Below are positions 51,257 through 61,891 of a stretch of DNA of 64,000 nucleotides, in pieces. The stretch covers positions 558,001 through 622,000 of the forward strand of contig BROI01000018.1 of the NCBI GenBank assembly GCA_027923505.1, read 5' to 3'. Source of the DNA: Mayamaea pseudoterrestris (lineage: Eukaryota > Bacillariophyta > Bacillariophyceae > Sellaphorales > Sellaphoraceae). Every line of letters begins with the position of its first letter. Positions within the stretch are counted from its first letter, which is position 1. A program made the translations under genes and the position numbers. Under the pieces are notes generated by a model that saw only the letters and a program-made list of their open reading frames with translations, ran no database searches and was not told where the DNA came from.

Positions 51257-53935
51257 TCATGTTGAGGTGACGATATCAGCTTCTCGAAACCCCTCCGGCC
51301 GATGGTCAATCCCACTCAAAATACAAGCGAGCTCTTCCCGGCTATTGGGCCGTTCAATCACGGCATCGAATCCGACCGGAACATGCACCAAGTGAATTTT
51401 GTCACTGGGCTGACGTGTGCGAATCCCCTTGCCCATGAGCAACAGGCTCCGCTGCCGGTGCACACGATACTTCTGCTCCCACTCGCGAAAGTGATCGAAA
51501 CCTTCCTGCGACCCGTTGATTTCTGGCTGCAAACTTGTATCCATCATGACTGAGTCCCAGTTGCGAGCCTTGAGTAGATGCATCACTTCCATCCAGCTAT
51601 GAGCAATTGATACTTGCCACTCTATATTCAAATCAAGATTGTCGTGCATTTCGAATACATTGTCACCATCTGATCCAATGGCAAAGAGACAAGCTTTCTT
51701 GGTAGAATGCATGGAACAGGTTGGCAACTTCAACTCGGGCAACTGTCGCTTCGTGGCCTTTTGGGGCGGCTTGGACAAGGAATCGTCTAGTGATGTTGAG
51801 AAAAGCGTTGCTTTCTTCTCGGTCCTGCTAGCATCTACAGTGGATGCTGTCAAATCCCTGAGTTGCTTCAAGTCGTTCAGACTGAGAGGCTTGGATCGGT
51901 AATGAGTCATACCATGAAGCAGCCCTCGATCGACATCATGGGGACTGGCATGAGCCGACATGCCACATATGACTTGATTGTAGCTAGGGCGATTCTTCTT
52001 TTCCCACTGACGAAAGGCACGGACGCAATCCATGCCATCCATTACTGGCATCAAAAAGTCGAGCAGGACAAGATCATACGTATGCTCCTTCATGCACTGA
52101 AGGCCATCCATGCCATCGGCAGCCTGGTGAACAATATCATAACCAAGCTGTTCGAGTGCCCGACAAAGCATCTTGCGCATAATGACGGAGTCATCAATGA
52201 CCAATGCTCGCTTGCGACATTCGGGTGCAGCAGGTGGCTTGGCATTCACCATCTCTTCGTATTCGCACTTGTTGTCAGGATGAGTGAGCTCACCGGGCAG
52301 CAAAAGTGGTATGGCGAACCAAAATGTGATTTCGGTCGATGCTGTATTGTTGGCAACACCAAATGATCCACCAAGTGACCGAAGTTGGACAGCAAATGTA
52401 TCAAGACTCGGTTCATTAGCGTTGGTAGCTGGAAAACACTCCTGCATATAATGTATTTCATTGAATCCTGGCGACAGAATCCCCAGTGGCGAGGATCGTC
52501 CGTCATTGTGAATCGCTTGCACTATATCCGCTTGTACTTTCGCCGAGTAGCTACTGACAACTTGTTCGTCAAATATGGCTTCTAGATTACCACCAGCGTC
52601 ATCTTGAATTCTTCTCTTAACTTTACACTCAAAAATGAGCGCTTCATGGCCAAGCGACTCACCCGAGCGAATGACAAACTTGATTTGAGCGTGTGACGAC
52701 GATCGCTCCGCCGCATTCACCAGCAGATGCAAGCAAATGTGCAGCAACTGAACCTCGTTACCAACCCAGCAACCAGGAACCGACTCGTCAACTGATATAG
52801 ACAGGGGACCTGCACTATTCCCCATGGCGGATGGTGCTAGCTCGCTAAGCCTCTGAACGAGCTTGCTTGTAACAGTGCAAGCCGGTCCAACGTTTGTCGT
52901 CGGGTCAGCATCAACTGACTCGTCATGTCTAGACGCACTGGCGGCCATTTCTTCTTCGCTGGGCAACCGCTTCATTTTGAGTGACTCGCAAACATGCGCC
53001 ATGGTTTCTGATGAATTGGTAACTGCTTGAAAGTACTCTCGCTGCGTCTCATTCAACTTGACAAGAAACCTAGGGTCTTCGTTGAGCAAGGACATGGAAA
53101 GCTGCACCACTGAAAGCGGCGTGACCAAATCATGAGACGCGCTCGCCAATCGCCTCGCTGCCGCTTCCAATTCCTGTTGTTGCCGATGCATCTCGCGTTG
53201 ATGTACAAGCGCCTCCATGGCGAGTCGGGCAAAGTCCTTTAACGCGAGTTGATCATCATGCGACATTCCTTCCGGACGAGGCTGTACGTCCATGATGCAA
53301 AAGGTTCCTATGCTAACTCCTTCTGGTGATTTCAAAGGGCAAGCTGCATAGAAGCGAATACCATTTTCCATGGTGACATAGGGAAAATGACAGAGCCGAG
53401 GATCCTTGCTTGCGTCCGGCACCAAGTAAATTTCTTGCCGCGAAACAATCACGTGACTGCAAAAGGTGTCCTTGCGACGCATCATGTTAAACTGTTTGCC
53501 CTCCTGCGACAGAATCCAAATGCGACCAATGTCCAACAAGACGACGTTACAGATGGGAACATTAAAATACTTCTTGGCAAGCCTTGTAATGCCGTCAAAG
53601 GCGCATCCTTCCGCAATAAGTTTCTCGTAATCCAAATCTAGGTAGGACTTCAAAACCAAGAGTCTGTTCATTTCTCGTTCCACCGTCTGCTCATAGGATA
53701 CTGCACGATCAACATTGTCGATCCTCCAATCAATGTCATATTCTGGATCTGGCTCGGCATGAAAGGAGCATTCCATCGCAACAGTAGAAGAATCGTTTCG
53801 AATGACTTGAGAAAGAGCCTTGCGCAGATCATCGTTAGTCGCATAGTCAATGACGCTTCTAGGCGCTTCATTTGACGGCTGCAAGCCAAAGTCGTCGGCG
53901 CTAAGGATCGATGCTGATTTCCCTGAGTCGCTCAT
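51257..53935 (-). CDS. GAF-hybrid histidine-kinase-like protein, paralogue 1
   Basis: One exon, 892 residues from the ATG at 53935 (MSDSGKSAS), matching its paralogue's start; an in-frame ATG at 54034 adds a leader. Order: helical linker with YEQTVEREMNRLLVLKSYL; GAF domain about 105-220; H-box RRLASASHDLVTPLS with His near 268; an HATPase-like region; receiver domain about 575-695 (VIDDSVIMRKML, LLDFLMPVMDG, KPL); and a second, weaker receiver-like domain at about 740-870. The HATPase keeps LLHICLHLLVNAA (N-box-like), but the G1 position reads KVKRRIQ instead of D-x-G. ATP binding is therefore doubtful. The first receiver looks competent. It is likely cytosolic. The ligand sensed by GAF is unknown. 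Confidence 0.88.
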   Translation of the reverse strand: MSDSGKSASILSADDFGLQPSNEAPRSVIDYATNDDLRKALSQVIRNDSSTVAMECSFHAEPDPEYDIDWRIDNVDRAVSYEQTVEREMNRLLVLKSYLDLDYEKLIAEGCAFDGITRLAKKYFNVPICNVVLLDIGRIWILSQEGKQFNMMRRKDTFCSHVIVSRQEIYLVPDASKDPRLCHFPYVTMENGIRFYAACPLKSPEGVSIGTFCIMDVQPRPEGMSHDDQLALKDFARLAMEALVHQREMHRQQQELEAAARRLASASHDLVTPLSVVQLSMSLLNEDPRFLVKLNETQREYFQAVTNSSETMAHVCESLKMKRLPSEEEMAASASRHDESVDADPTTNVGPACTVTSKLVQRLSELAPSAMGNSAGPLSISVDESVPGCWVGNEVQLLHICLHLLVNAAERSSSHAQIKFVIRSGESLGHEALIFECKVKRRIQDDAGGNLEAIFDEQVVSSYSAKVQADIVQAIHNDGRSSPLGILSPGFNEIHYMQECFPATNANEPSLDTFAVQLRSLGGSFGVANNTASTEITFWFAIPLLLPGELTHPDNKCEYEEMVNAKPPAAPECRKRALVIDDSVIMRKMLCRALEQLGYDIVHQAADGMDGLQCMKEHTYDLVLLDFLMPVMDGMDCVRAFRQWEKKNRPSYNQVICGMSAHASPHDVDRGLLHGMTHYRSKPLSLNDLKQLRDLTASTVDASRTEKKATLFSTSLDDSLSKPPQKATKRQLPELKLPTCSMHSTKKACLFAIGSDGDNVFEMHDNLDLNIEWQVSIAHSWMEVMHLLKARNWDSVMMDTSLQPEINGSQEGFDHFREWEQKYRVHRQRSLLLMGKGIRTRQPSDKIHLVHVPVGFDAVIERPNSREELACILSGIDHRPEGFREADIVTST

Positions 53936-54478
53936 GGTGTTTCTAGGGTAGGATTTGCAAAGTTGAGAACGATGCTGAAACGGATTGTGCTTCGCTTTTG
54001 TACCTCTACTTGACTGTGAGTTCTTGTATTTCAAAATGACTCCACAATTATCACCGCAAGTTACTCGATATCGATGTATAATGGATTGTCTGGTTGCTTA
54101 TAATCCTTGATTGGTTGATTGCTTGATCGTGCTGTCGGTTTCGGAAATAAATACTCTGGACTTGATTTGAGAGGCATCGTTGGTTGCACCCTTGCGCACC
54201 TGCCGCCATGCTGACGAGCACTTGTCCGTGTCTGACGACAGAAGAGCATCAACGGGCGTCGGAGAGTTCTCAGAACCTATTCGCGGCAATTCTTTCCGAA
54301 GCTTATGTTACGTCGAATGACGTTCAAATTAACAGTGCCCCATCAAACTTCAAGTACATGACAATGACTATACTCCGTGTAGATGAATAGTACAGTAGTT
54401 GTTGTTGACGACCATGACCCTTACCCACAATGGACCCCCATATAAATTTAACGACATTCTCAATATTCATTAAAATCT
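53936..54478. other. intergenic, no gene seen
   Basis: 543 bp between paralogue 1 and the TspO-like gene, both on the minus strand. It should hold the 5' leader of paralogue 1 and the 3' end of the TspO-like gene. Confidence 0.35.
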
Positions 54479-55414
54479 CTAGTTCTTGCTGCCTCCGGCA
54501 AGCCAAGCGAACCTTGTCTTTGGTTCTCCAGTCGCGGGATACAAGGGCGACAGCTTGCCCGTTTTCTCATCCGGATTCAATCGCCAAGTCTGTCCCACCA
54601 AGGCAGCAGCAACCGTCAGCCACACCAACGTTCCTCCCAACAGCTTGCCAGCCAGTGGAACAACTTGGTAGTACTGCTTGGCTGCATACGCCTTGGACAG
54701 CCACACAAGCAATACGCCAGTAACGCTCGCACCAAATCGTCGCTCTACATTGTTGACTGTATTCCAAACATCACCAATGGACAAGTGCAGCATGAGCGCC
54801 AGTAAAGGTGCACTCGCGTAGACTCCAAGCTTGTTATAGAGCATGCAGGAGGCTGCTGCTCGAATGGGGCCAATAATGAGCAACCAAACAATGGGAAAAA
54901 TGAAACCTGGTGGTGTAAAGGATGGCATCTTTCGCTCTGGCTGATTCTTTGTCTCCAGCGACTTGGTGCTTGGACGATTATTAGCGAGTGGGTTCAAGAG
55001 TCGCGATTTGAGTGCCAGTAGGTAGAACAGGACAAAGTTGGCCGCAGTCGGCACTTTGATGGCATAGTGTGCAACAGCCTTGTCAAGTCCGTAAAAGATG
55101 AGCGCAAATAGACTCACTTCAATGCCAATCGCCATAGCATACTTGACGACGGCATCAAAATCGAATTTTCCAAATGTATCGGATAGATCAGCCGAGACTG
55201 AACTGTGGGATGATGATGCTGCCAATGGTTGTAGGTGAAAGATGCTTGGAGATCGGCTTGCAGAATGATCCGTCGGTCGAACGAGGCTCGACGGTGAGTG
55301 CTGCAGCAAGCCCGCTCGGAACATTGGACTGCGTTTCAAACCTTGGAAGCCTGACGATACATGCCAGACTGCTGCGAGGCACAGCAACAGACATGAACAG
55401 ATCCTCGTCATCAT
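54479..55414 (-). CDS. plastid-targeted TspO/MBR-like membrane protein
   Basis: One exon, 311 residues. A signal peptide (MMTRICSCLLLCLAAVWHVSS) is followed by GFQGLKRS, a plastid-type transit start. A first hydrophobic pair (YAMAIGIEVSLFALIFYGLD, NFVLFYLLALKS) precedes the TspO-like part: KMPSFTPPGFIFPIVWLLIIGPIRAAA, APLLALMLHLSIGDVWNTVNN, VTGVLLVWLSKAYAAKQYY and LGGTLVWLTVAAALVGQTWRLN. TspO proteins bind tetrapyrroles and cholesterol in bacterial, mitochondrial or plastid membranes. The signature PPxxxFxxVW and the W-x-x-x-N of TM3 are recognisable, but the order is loose, so membership is likely rather than sure. It sits between two histidine-kinase-like paralogues. Confidence 0.72.
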   Translation of the reverse strand: MMTRICSCLLLCLAAVWHVSSGFQGLKRSPMFRAGLLQHSPSSLVRPTDHSASRSPSIFHLQPLAASSSHSSVSADLSDTFGKFDFDAVVKYAMAIGIEVSLFALIFYGLDKAVAHYAIKVPTAANFVLFYLLALKSRLLNPLANNRPSTKSLETKNQPERKMPSFTPPGFIFPIVWLLIIGPIRAAASCMLYNKLGVYASAPLLALMLHLSIGDVWNTVNNVERRFGASVTGVLLVWLSKAYAAKQYYQVVPLAGKLLGGTLVWLTVAAALVGQTWRLNPDEKTGKLSPLYPATGEPKTRFAWLAGGSKN

Positions 55415-56914
55415 GATGATTTGAAAATAATGTGGGCGAAACGGATCGCGATGGAAGCCGCGCCGATGCCATTCGTCGCGAAAAGTGCGTCACCAATCGA
55501 AAAAGAGTAGTCGCACCGTGAGCCATCTGTGTACCGCTACGATTTTTCAACCTGGGTGAGCCTTCGACGCTGCCCGTCCGTAACAGATGAGATCCACCAT
55601 GACAATAACATATCCGCAACCAACCGCAAACACGTCGTACAAGTTAGACAAGCCCTACGAAATTTGAACAGGGCAGTAGCGCTCGCACCAGCAAGGCGAA
55701 GACTAAGTGAACAAATACAAATAGAAGGCGCGGTTCTGCCTTGCCTCCCCACTACCACCATCAAGCGGCTCTCCATAGGCAATAGGCAGGGAGAAAGACT
55801 CAAATCAATTGGCAACAATAGCAATGATACTATCGGCGTGAAAAGGTTTTGTGGATCTGACATTTGGTGCTTACCAAGGGAGGAATTGCACGTTCAATGC
55901 TCGCCAAAGCGCTTTGATGGTCGTCCCAAGAATTGACATTGCCGAAAAGATCTATCCTAGCGGGCTCATTGTTGAGCAACTTCTACGACCGCAGACAGGT
56001 TTGCATTGACATGACCTGCATTACTTGTTTTTCTACTCGAATCCTACGCGAGTTGAGTTGAATGGTCGATTTTAATCTAACAAACGGCCGTTCTGCCGCC
56101 ATGGCCTATCTCTCGCAACAATTTGCACACGTTTCGTCGCACGATAGTCGGCTTTGGCATGTTTAAATGCTCAACAATAGGAAGCAAATCAGTGCCTGCG
56201 ATATATTGAGCCTTGGAGCGACCCGCTACATGTCTCGGGCGACGATTTCATTTTGGAAGTTACGCAGGCGCCAAACACTACTCTTTGAACCGGCCAATGT
56301 TCTCATTTGAACCTTCCCACAATCGAAATTTACTACTAGTGACGGCTCGTCAGCCTTTTGGTGGAGAAATTTGTTGGGGCTGTAGGCCTTCCGACATTGC
56401 GGCGGTTGAGCCAATCCGATTGATAGCTTTGTAAAACTGGGAATTCTTGGCTCGGTGTCTGACATTACGGCTTCGAATTGGAACAAGGCCTTGACGTGCG
56501 CTGCGGCAAGCAACAATGAATTGGCTCATCACAGTTTTGCTTATGTTCACGGCACTCTCGTCGTTGCAACGCATCGGTCAATGGCTCATCTACCGCGAGG
56601 TGTGCATTCCGACGAATGAGGCGAGGAACTGCCTTTTCTGAAGCGAACCATGGCGATAACTGGGAGATGATTCGCAAACATCGTTGTCGCCAATTGCCGC
56701 TGTCACCTTTCCGCGACTGGGCTGGAATCACGGCGACGTCACATCCTTCAATACGTATCGAGTAGGTTCCATGGAAGATGAGATTGGTACATCTGTTTAT
56801 AATTGCTGCAAGGCTTGTACAAATATCAAAAATGTTTCTCGTTACTGGAGTGAATAATACGCATTTACTAAATTCTAGTAACAAAGATAAAATCGACCTT
56901 TAAATCCTCCTTAC
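55415..56914. other. 1.5-kb gene-poor region
   Basis: No supported gene. Frames at 55529-55936 (plus) and 56465-56884 (minus) lack recognisable features. It should contain the TspO-like promoter and the 3' end of paralogue 2. Confidence 0.4.
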
Positions 56915-59683
56915 CTACCCTAGCGTAATGATGTCCTCCTCGTCGAAAACGCCGCGACTGACAATGCCGTTTAATATACGAGCGAGCTCATCAGGACACT
57001 TTGGACGTTCAATGGCAGCGTCGACGCCTTCTGGAAGCTGGACAACAAATAGCTGGTCGTTCGCACGCCGCGGCTTGCCACCGACACCCATTAGCAACAT
57101 GTTGTTCTGGCGGTGTACACGATTGTTCTTTTCCCACTGACGAAATGAAGCTATGCACTTGAGTCCATCAAGCTCGGCAAGTTCGGTATCAATAATGACG
57201 GCACCCCAATTTCGCGTTTTAAGCAACCGCAAGGCTTCTTCGCCATCTTGAGTGACACAGGAGTGCCACCCGGTCTCAGCAACCAAACCTTCCAAGTTTT
57301 GGGCTTCACTGCCACTTCGCATTGCTAAGAGACAAATTTTCTCTCCAGACTGCAGCAGACGATTGTTGTCATCATGAACTGATTTATATGGAGAGTCGAG
57401 CAAGTTTGTATCTTGTCTCAACGATGGTTCTTCTTCGTAGTCCAAGCCAGCATTTGCATCGCCTTGGGCACGAAGGAAAGCCCCAGTTTGTTGCTTCCGC
57501 AAGGTGGACTCCTTCAAATTCCGCAAATCCACCAAATTGAGTGGCTTTGGGCGGTAGTCGGTCATTCCCGACGCTATTCCTCGATCTATGTCGTTTGGAC
57601 TCGCATGTGCTGACATGCCATAAATAAGCTGAATATAGCCTGGCCTATGCTCCTTCTCCCATGCGCGGTAACTTCGCACACAGTCGAGTCCATCCATGAC
57701 AGGCATCAAAAAGTCCAGCAGGACAAGGTCATATCGATGCTTGCGCATGAGCTTGAGGCCTTCCAGTCCATCGGCAGCCTGGATTGTCTCGTAGCCCAAC
57801 TGCTCGAGGGCCCGACTCAGCATCTTGCGCATTATCACCGAGTCGTCCACAATGAGCGCCTGCTTCCGACTTTCACTTGTAGGGGAAAAAGTGGATGACT
57901 TGTCGGCGGTAACAGTGACCTGCTGTTCAAGGCCATTATCATGCATCTCTACGCCTTCTGGTAGAATGAGCGGTATCTTAAACCAGAAGGTAGTTTCGTG
58001 TGTCAAAGTTGGATTCTCGGCAACCCCAAACGACCCACCAAGCGACCGCAGTTGCGTTGAAAATGACTCCAAGCTAGGCTCGTTGACCATTGTCGTGGGA
58101 AAGCACTCGTACAGGTCACAAGAGCGGACACATCCGGGCGATAAGATGCCGAGCGGAGAACATCGTCCATCTTGATTTTCGTGGTCACGCGCCTCCTGCG
58201 ATTTGACCGAGTAACTGCTGAGTACTTGCTCCTCGAAAATGGCCGAAAGGTCAGCCTTTGCTTCACACATTGCCGCTCCGGTGTCGGTGCACTCAAAGAT
58301 TAGCTCTGGTTCTCCGCATGATGACTCGCAACGGCGAATTGTAAACGTAACGTGGCCCACGGTTGTATGCTCAACGGAATTGACCAGCACATGTAGACAG
58401 ATCTGCAAAATTTGCACCTCGTTTCCGACCCATACATCGGGAACCGATTCGTCCACGGATATTGACACTGGAACGGACGTGTTTGTCACAACAACGGCAG
58501 CCAGCTCATTGAGTCGCTGGACTAGCTTGTCCGTTCGGGTACACATTGGCTTGACCGTTGACGAGTCAGAGTCCGTCTCTGACACTGTCGTGCTGTCGGC
58601 TGTGGAAGTTGCATCAGTTACCACCGTCGTTGTGGGGTCTTCGTTCGACAGTTTGTGACGAAGCGACTGACAAACATTTGCCATGGTGGCCGATGATGCG
58701 GATACAGCTTTGATATATTCCCTCTGGGTCTCGTCCAGTCGGTCCAAAAATTGACAGTCTTCGTTCAATAATGAGATGGATAATTGAACGACGGATAAGG
58801 GCGTCAGCAAGTCGTGCGATGCAGAAGCTAAGCGTCGAGCCGCAGTGGAAAGCTCTTGCCGCTTGCAGTGCAGCTCGCGCTGATGCACCAAGGCATCCAT
58901 GGCCAGTCTGCTAAAATCCTTGAGTGCCTCCTGATCATCACTGGTGAAGGAGTCGCGTGGCACAATATCAACAATGCAAAAGGTACCAATGTTAAAGCCT
59001 TCTGGTGATTTGAGGGGACACGCCGCGTAGAAGCGTACTCCATTCTCCGCCGTCACGTAGGCTGACCGTTCAAATCGAGGATTCTTGCTCGCGTCTGGGA
59101 CAATGAAGCAATCTTGCTTTGACACAATGACATGACCGCAAAAGGTGTCCTTGCGCGGCACTAGATTAAAGGGTTTACCATCCTGGGAGAGGGCCCAGGA
59201 ACGCCCAATGTCTAGCAAAAATACAAAGCAAGCTGGCGCCTGGAAGGTTCGCTTGGCCAGACCCGTCAGTCGATCAAAGGCGCAGTTTCTCGCCGTCATT
59301 GCCTCGTAGTCCAAGTCCAAGTATGATTTCAGTACAAGCAAGCGATTCATTTCTCGTTCCACTGTTTGCTCATAGGATTTGGCGCGGTCAACATTGTCCA
59401 CTCTCCAATCCAAGTCGTATTCTGGATCTGGCTCTAGCGAAAATGGACAATAGCTATTTGCTGCATTTGCATTTGATTTAAGGAAAAAGCTGCTACCGGT
59501 AGACGCTGTATCGCTTCTTGTGAAAGCGCACGTTTCCGACGAGGATAATTTTGGAGCGAGGAGGCGCGAGAGTGCCCGACGAAGATCCGCATCCGAGGCA
59601 AAGTCCTTGACGCTCCGTGGCAAATTCTGCTGCTGCGGTTGTTGCTCTATATCAACATTTGTCTCCTCGGCATGGTCGCTCAT
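56915..59683 (-). CDS. GAF-hybrid histidine-kinase-like protein, paralogue 2
   Basis: One exon, 922 residues, same layout as the gene at 51257-53935. It has the shared EPDPEYDLDWRVDNVDRA linker, a GAF domain, H-box SASHDLLTPLS (His ~289), an HATPase-like region, receiver 1 about 612-730 (VDDSVIMRKML, LLDFLMPVMDG, KPLNLVDL) and a second receiver-like C-terminal domain with WGAVIIDTELAELDG. Here the HATPase keeps DTG in FECTDTGAAM, so it is less decayed than paralogue 1, though the rest of the lid is atypical. The second receiver still has an Asp at the phospho-acceptor place. Tandem duplication, with the TspO-like gene between the copies, is the simplest origin. Sensing and output partners are unknown. 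Confidence 0.9.
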   Translation of the reverse strand: MSDHAEETNVDIEQQPQQQNLPRSVKDFASDADLRRALSRLLAPKLSSSETCAFTRSDTASTGSSFFLKSNANAANSYCPFSLEPDPEYDLDWRVDNVDRAKSYEQTVEREMNRLLVLKSYLDLDYEAMTARNCAFDRLTGLAKRTFQAPACFVFLLDIGRSWALSQDGKPFNLVPRKDTFCGHVIVSKQDCFIVPDASKNPRFERSAYVTAENGVRFYAACPLKSPEGFNIGTFCIVDIVPRDSFTSDDQEALKDFSRLAMDALVHQRELHCKRQELSTAARRLASASHDLLTPLSVVQLSISLLNEDCQFLDRLDETQREYIKAVSASSATMANVCQSLRHKLSNEDPTTTVVTDATSTADSTTVSETDSDSSTVKPMCTRTDKLVQRLNELAAVVVTNTSVPVSISVDESVPDVWVGNEVQILQICLHVLVNSVEHTTVGHVTFTIRRCESSCGEPELIFECTDTGAAMCEAKADLSAIFEEQVLSSYSVKSQEARDHENQDGRCSPLGILSPGCVRSCDLYECFPTTMVNEPSLESFSTQLRSLGGSFGVAENPTLTHETTFWFKIPLILPEGVEMHDNGLEQQVTVTADKSSTFSPTSESRKQALIVDDSVIMRKMLSRALEQLGYETIQAADGLEGLKLMRKHRYDLVLLDFLMPVMDGLDCVRSYRAWEKEHRPGYIQLIYGMSAHASPNDIDRGIASGMTDYRPKPLNLVDLRNLKESTLRKQQTGAFLRAQGDANAGLDYEEEPSLRQDTNLLDSPYKSVHDDNNRLLQSGEKICLLAMRSGSEAQNLEGLVAETGWHSCVTQDGEEALRLLKTRNWGAVIIDTELAELDGLKCIASFRQWEKNNRVHRQNNMLLMGVGGKPRRANDQLFVVQLPEGVDAAIERPKCPDELARILNGIVSRGVFDEEDIITLG

Positions 59684-60427
59684 GATTCGAAGCGTATGCG
59701 ATTGTTTTCAACGCTAATATGAGTCCGGATGCGAATCGCAAGTTGATAGTCGGCGTTACTCAAGCAGTCTTCGTTCCACGCTGAGGCTTTCAATTGACTG
59801 CTGCTGCTTATCACTTGCAGGGCCAGCGTTTCTTCTGCTACAAAATAGTTCTTTTTAATCGAGTAGTAGTTGCTGCTTGACTTGCTTGCCTCACTTGCTT
59901 TACTGCATGCTATCTCAAGCTCGGGCTGTACGAGTATCAAACACGTGTTTGTGCTATCGCTGTCATCTGTCGATCGTGGATGCGCCAGACTCTCCTCGGG
60001 AAATCTTCGAACTTCAAGATACATAAGTGAAAGTAGCTCCGACATTGAAGTAGAATTGCAACCAAGTGGGTCGGACGAATCAGAACGATTGAATTGCATC
60101 AGCGAACGAAGGCTTGGTTGAAGCTAAAAGTGCACAGGCAATATCATCATGACAGCATTGACGTTTCTCTGCTTCATCGAGTCATCTTCAACCTCCGTTT
60201 CCAACGTATATGACACTGGAACAGAGTGTACGTGCATAATAGATGCTCATAACCTTAACTAAAGGGTGAAGGCCATTTCACACGACTCGGAGCTGGCTTT
60301 CGCGCACCTTCCCTTCCGGCTACAAGACTTGCGAGATGTTCGGCTTACCTCTATTGCTCGAAGGTAGAATACAGGACAATAGAGGAGCGAACGGTCCGAC
60401 AAGGACGAATAGGACAAGTGCTAGAAG
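59684..60427. promoter_or_regulatory. divergent promoter region
   Basis: 744 bp between paralogue 2 (minus) and the GT90 gene (plus). No supported frame or specific element. Confidence 0.4.
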
Positions 60428-61891
60428 GTGCCAAGAATGATGAAGGCACGCAACAATTGCGTCGACGGGACATTCGTCGTAATGATGCTTCTACTCGCCG
60501 TTCTTTCGCCATTGCTCCATACCGCCGTCTCTGCTTTAGATGCTGAAGATGCACCCATTCCCATACCAAATCCATTCACTATGGCACCCATGGCGTCGGC
60601 GCGCAAGGATCGGTTTCCCTCGCGCGAGGAACGCGTCCGCCTCTATATGTCCAATTGGTACAATCCGCCTTGCTCATCGAATGCGAAGGTTCACTACGAG
60701 TATCGACAAGATGGAAATACTAATTGGACCAGTCTCTGGATCAAGGAACCAGAGAACGTTTTGGAGCAATCTGATTATCTCATGGAGAGCAAGATTGAAC
60801 CCGATCAAGCGTTTTTTCTTCATCGCGAAACGGTGATGGATTGCATGACGGATGGAGTCGAGCCGTACGTTAATCGCACCACTTTTCGACGCAACATGCA
60901 AATATACTGCCGAGACGTTATAGGAAACTTGTTGACAACCTGGGATCATGTCCAATGGGAGTCGTCATTTCCAGCAATAGCCAATAAAGGTGCCATGGAG
61001 CATGACGTGCCGCTGTTGCTGCAGTTTGGCGACCTGAAATACAGTCACGTGTTTCGATTCGTCAGTCTACCATTGATCAAAAAGTTTCGGTCGGCAACTA
61101 CAGCGGAGGAGATTCGTCGCGTCACGCAACCAGTAAATTGTAGCAGGAGCGACAACGACAATTCTCAACGACCCGCGGTTGTCACTCCACACTCGACGCA
61201 GCAGTTGCAGCCGATTGTATGGAAGCTTGCCACGCACCGACATTTTGGTAAGCTACTGGATCGTACACATGTTGAAGACACGCCATGGGATGAAAAGATT
61301 AACATGGCAGTCTTTTTGGGGCAGTTGACGGGGTCGCACTTGTTCGACAAGAACAAGACTGACTTGGAAAATTGCCACAACATGATGCGCTGCCGCTTGG
61401 TGTACGAGCATGGCAATAGCACCTACGTTTACGCCAAGCTGACATCCACGCGAAACCGCATGCCTGCTGTATTGAATGGTGTCGAAATGATTCGACCAAA
61501 GGTATCGCTTGATAAGCTGCTGCAATTCAAGGGAATTATCATGCTGGAAGGCAATGACGTTGCTAGTGGATTAAAGTGGGCGCTGCTTTCGCAGTCAGTG
61601 GTCCTCATGCCATATCCGCAGCATACATCATGGGCCATGGAGGAGTTGCTGGAACCATGGGTGCATTACATCCCACTGAATGAATATGCGACGGACGTTG
61701 AGGAAAAGATGAAGTGGGTGGTGGAGCATGACGCGGAAGCTCGACGCATTGCCGAGCGAGGAACTCAGTGGATGGAAGACTTGGTCTATCATCCAGATGC
61801 ACTGGAGGATGATCGATGGATCCAGGAGGAGATTCTGCGGCGCTTTATGGCGCATTTTGAGCGTGTTGAATCGGTGCAACGGACGGAATGA
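60428..61891 (+). CDS. GT90 (CAP10-like) glycosyltransferase
   Basis: One exon, 487 residues. An N-terminal signal or anchor (FVVMMLLLAVLSPLLHTAVSA) points to the ER/Golgi lumen. The C-terminal half shows the CAP10/GT90 pattern: WDEKINMAVFLGQLTG, an R-N-R basic motif, the key LLQFKGIIMLEGNDVASGLKWALLSQSVVLMP core (equivalent to the usual K-Y-x-x-D-x-D-G-x-S-x-R), and EELLEPWVHYIPLNEYATDVEEKMKW, with IAERGTQW at the end. GT90 enzymes transfer xylose or glucose (e.g. capsule synthesis in fungi, POGLUT/Rumi in animals). Which sugar is used here cannot be told. Several N-glycosylation sequons fit a luminal location. Confidence 0.88.
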   Translation: MPRMMKARNNCVDGTFVVMMLLLAVLSPLLHTAVSALDAEDAPIPIPNPFTMAPMASARKDRFPSREERVRLYMSNWYNPPCSSNAKVHYEYRQDGNTNWTSLWIKEPENVLEQSDYLMESKIEPDQAFFLHRETVMDCMTDGVEPYVNRTTFRRNMQIYCRDVIGNLLTTWDHVQWESSFPAIANKGAMEHDVPLLLQFGDLKYSHVFRFVSLPLIKKFRSATTAEEIRRVTQPVNCSRSDNDNSQRPAVVTPHSTQQLQPIVWKLATHRHFGKLLDRTHVEDTPWDEKINMAVFLGQLTGSHLFDKNKTDLENCHNMMRCRLVYEHGNSTYVYAKLTSTRNRMPAVLNGVEMIRPKVSLDKLLQFKGIIMLEGNDVASGLKWALLSQSVVLMPYPQHTSWAMEELLEPWVHYIPLNEYATDVEEKMKWVVEHDAEARRIAERGTQWMEDLVYHPDALEDDRWIQEEILRRFMAHFERVESVQRTE

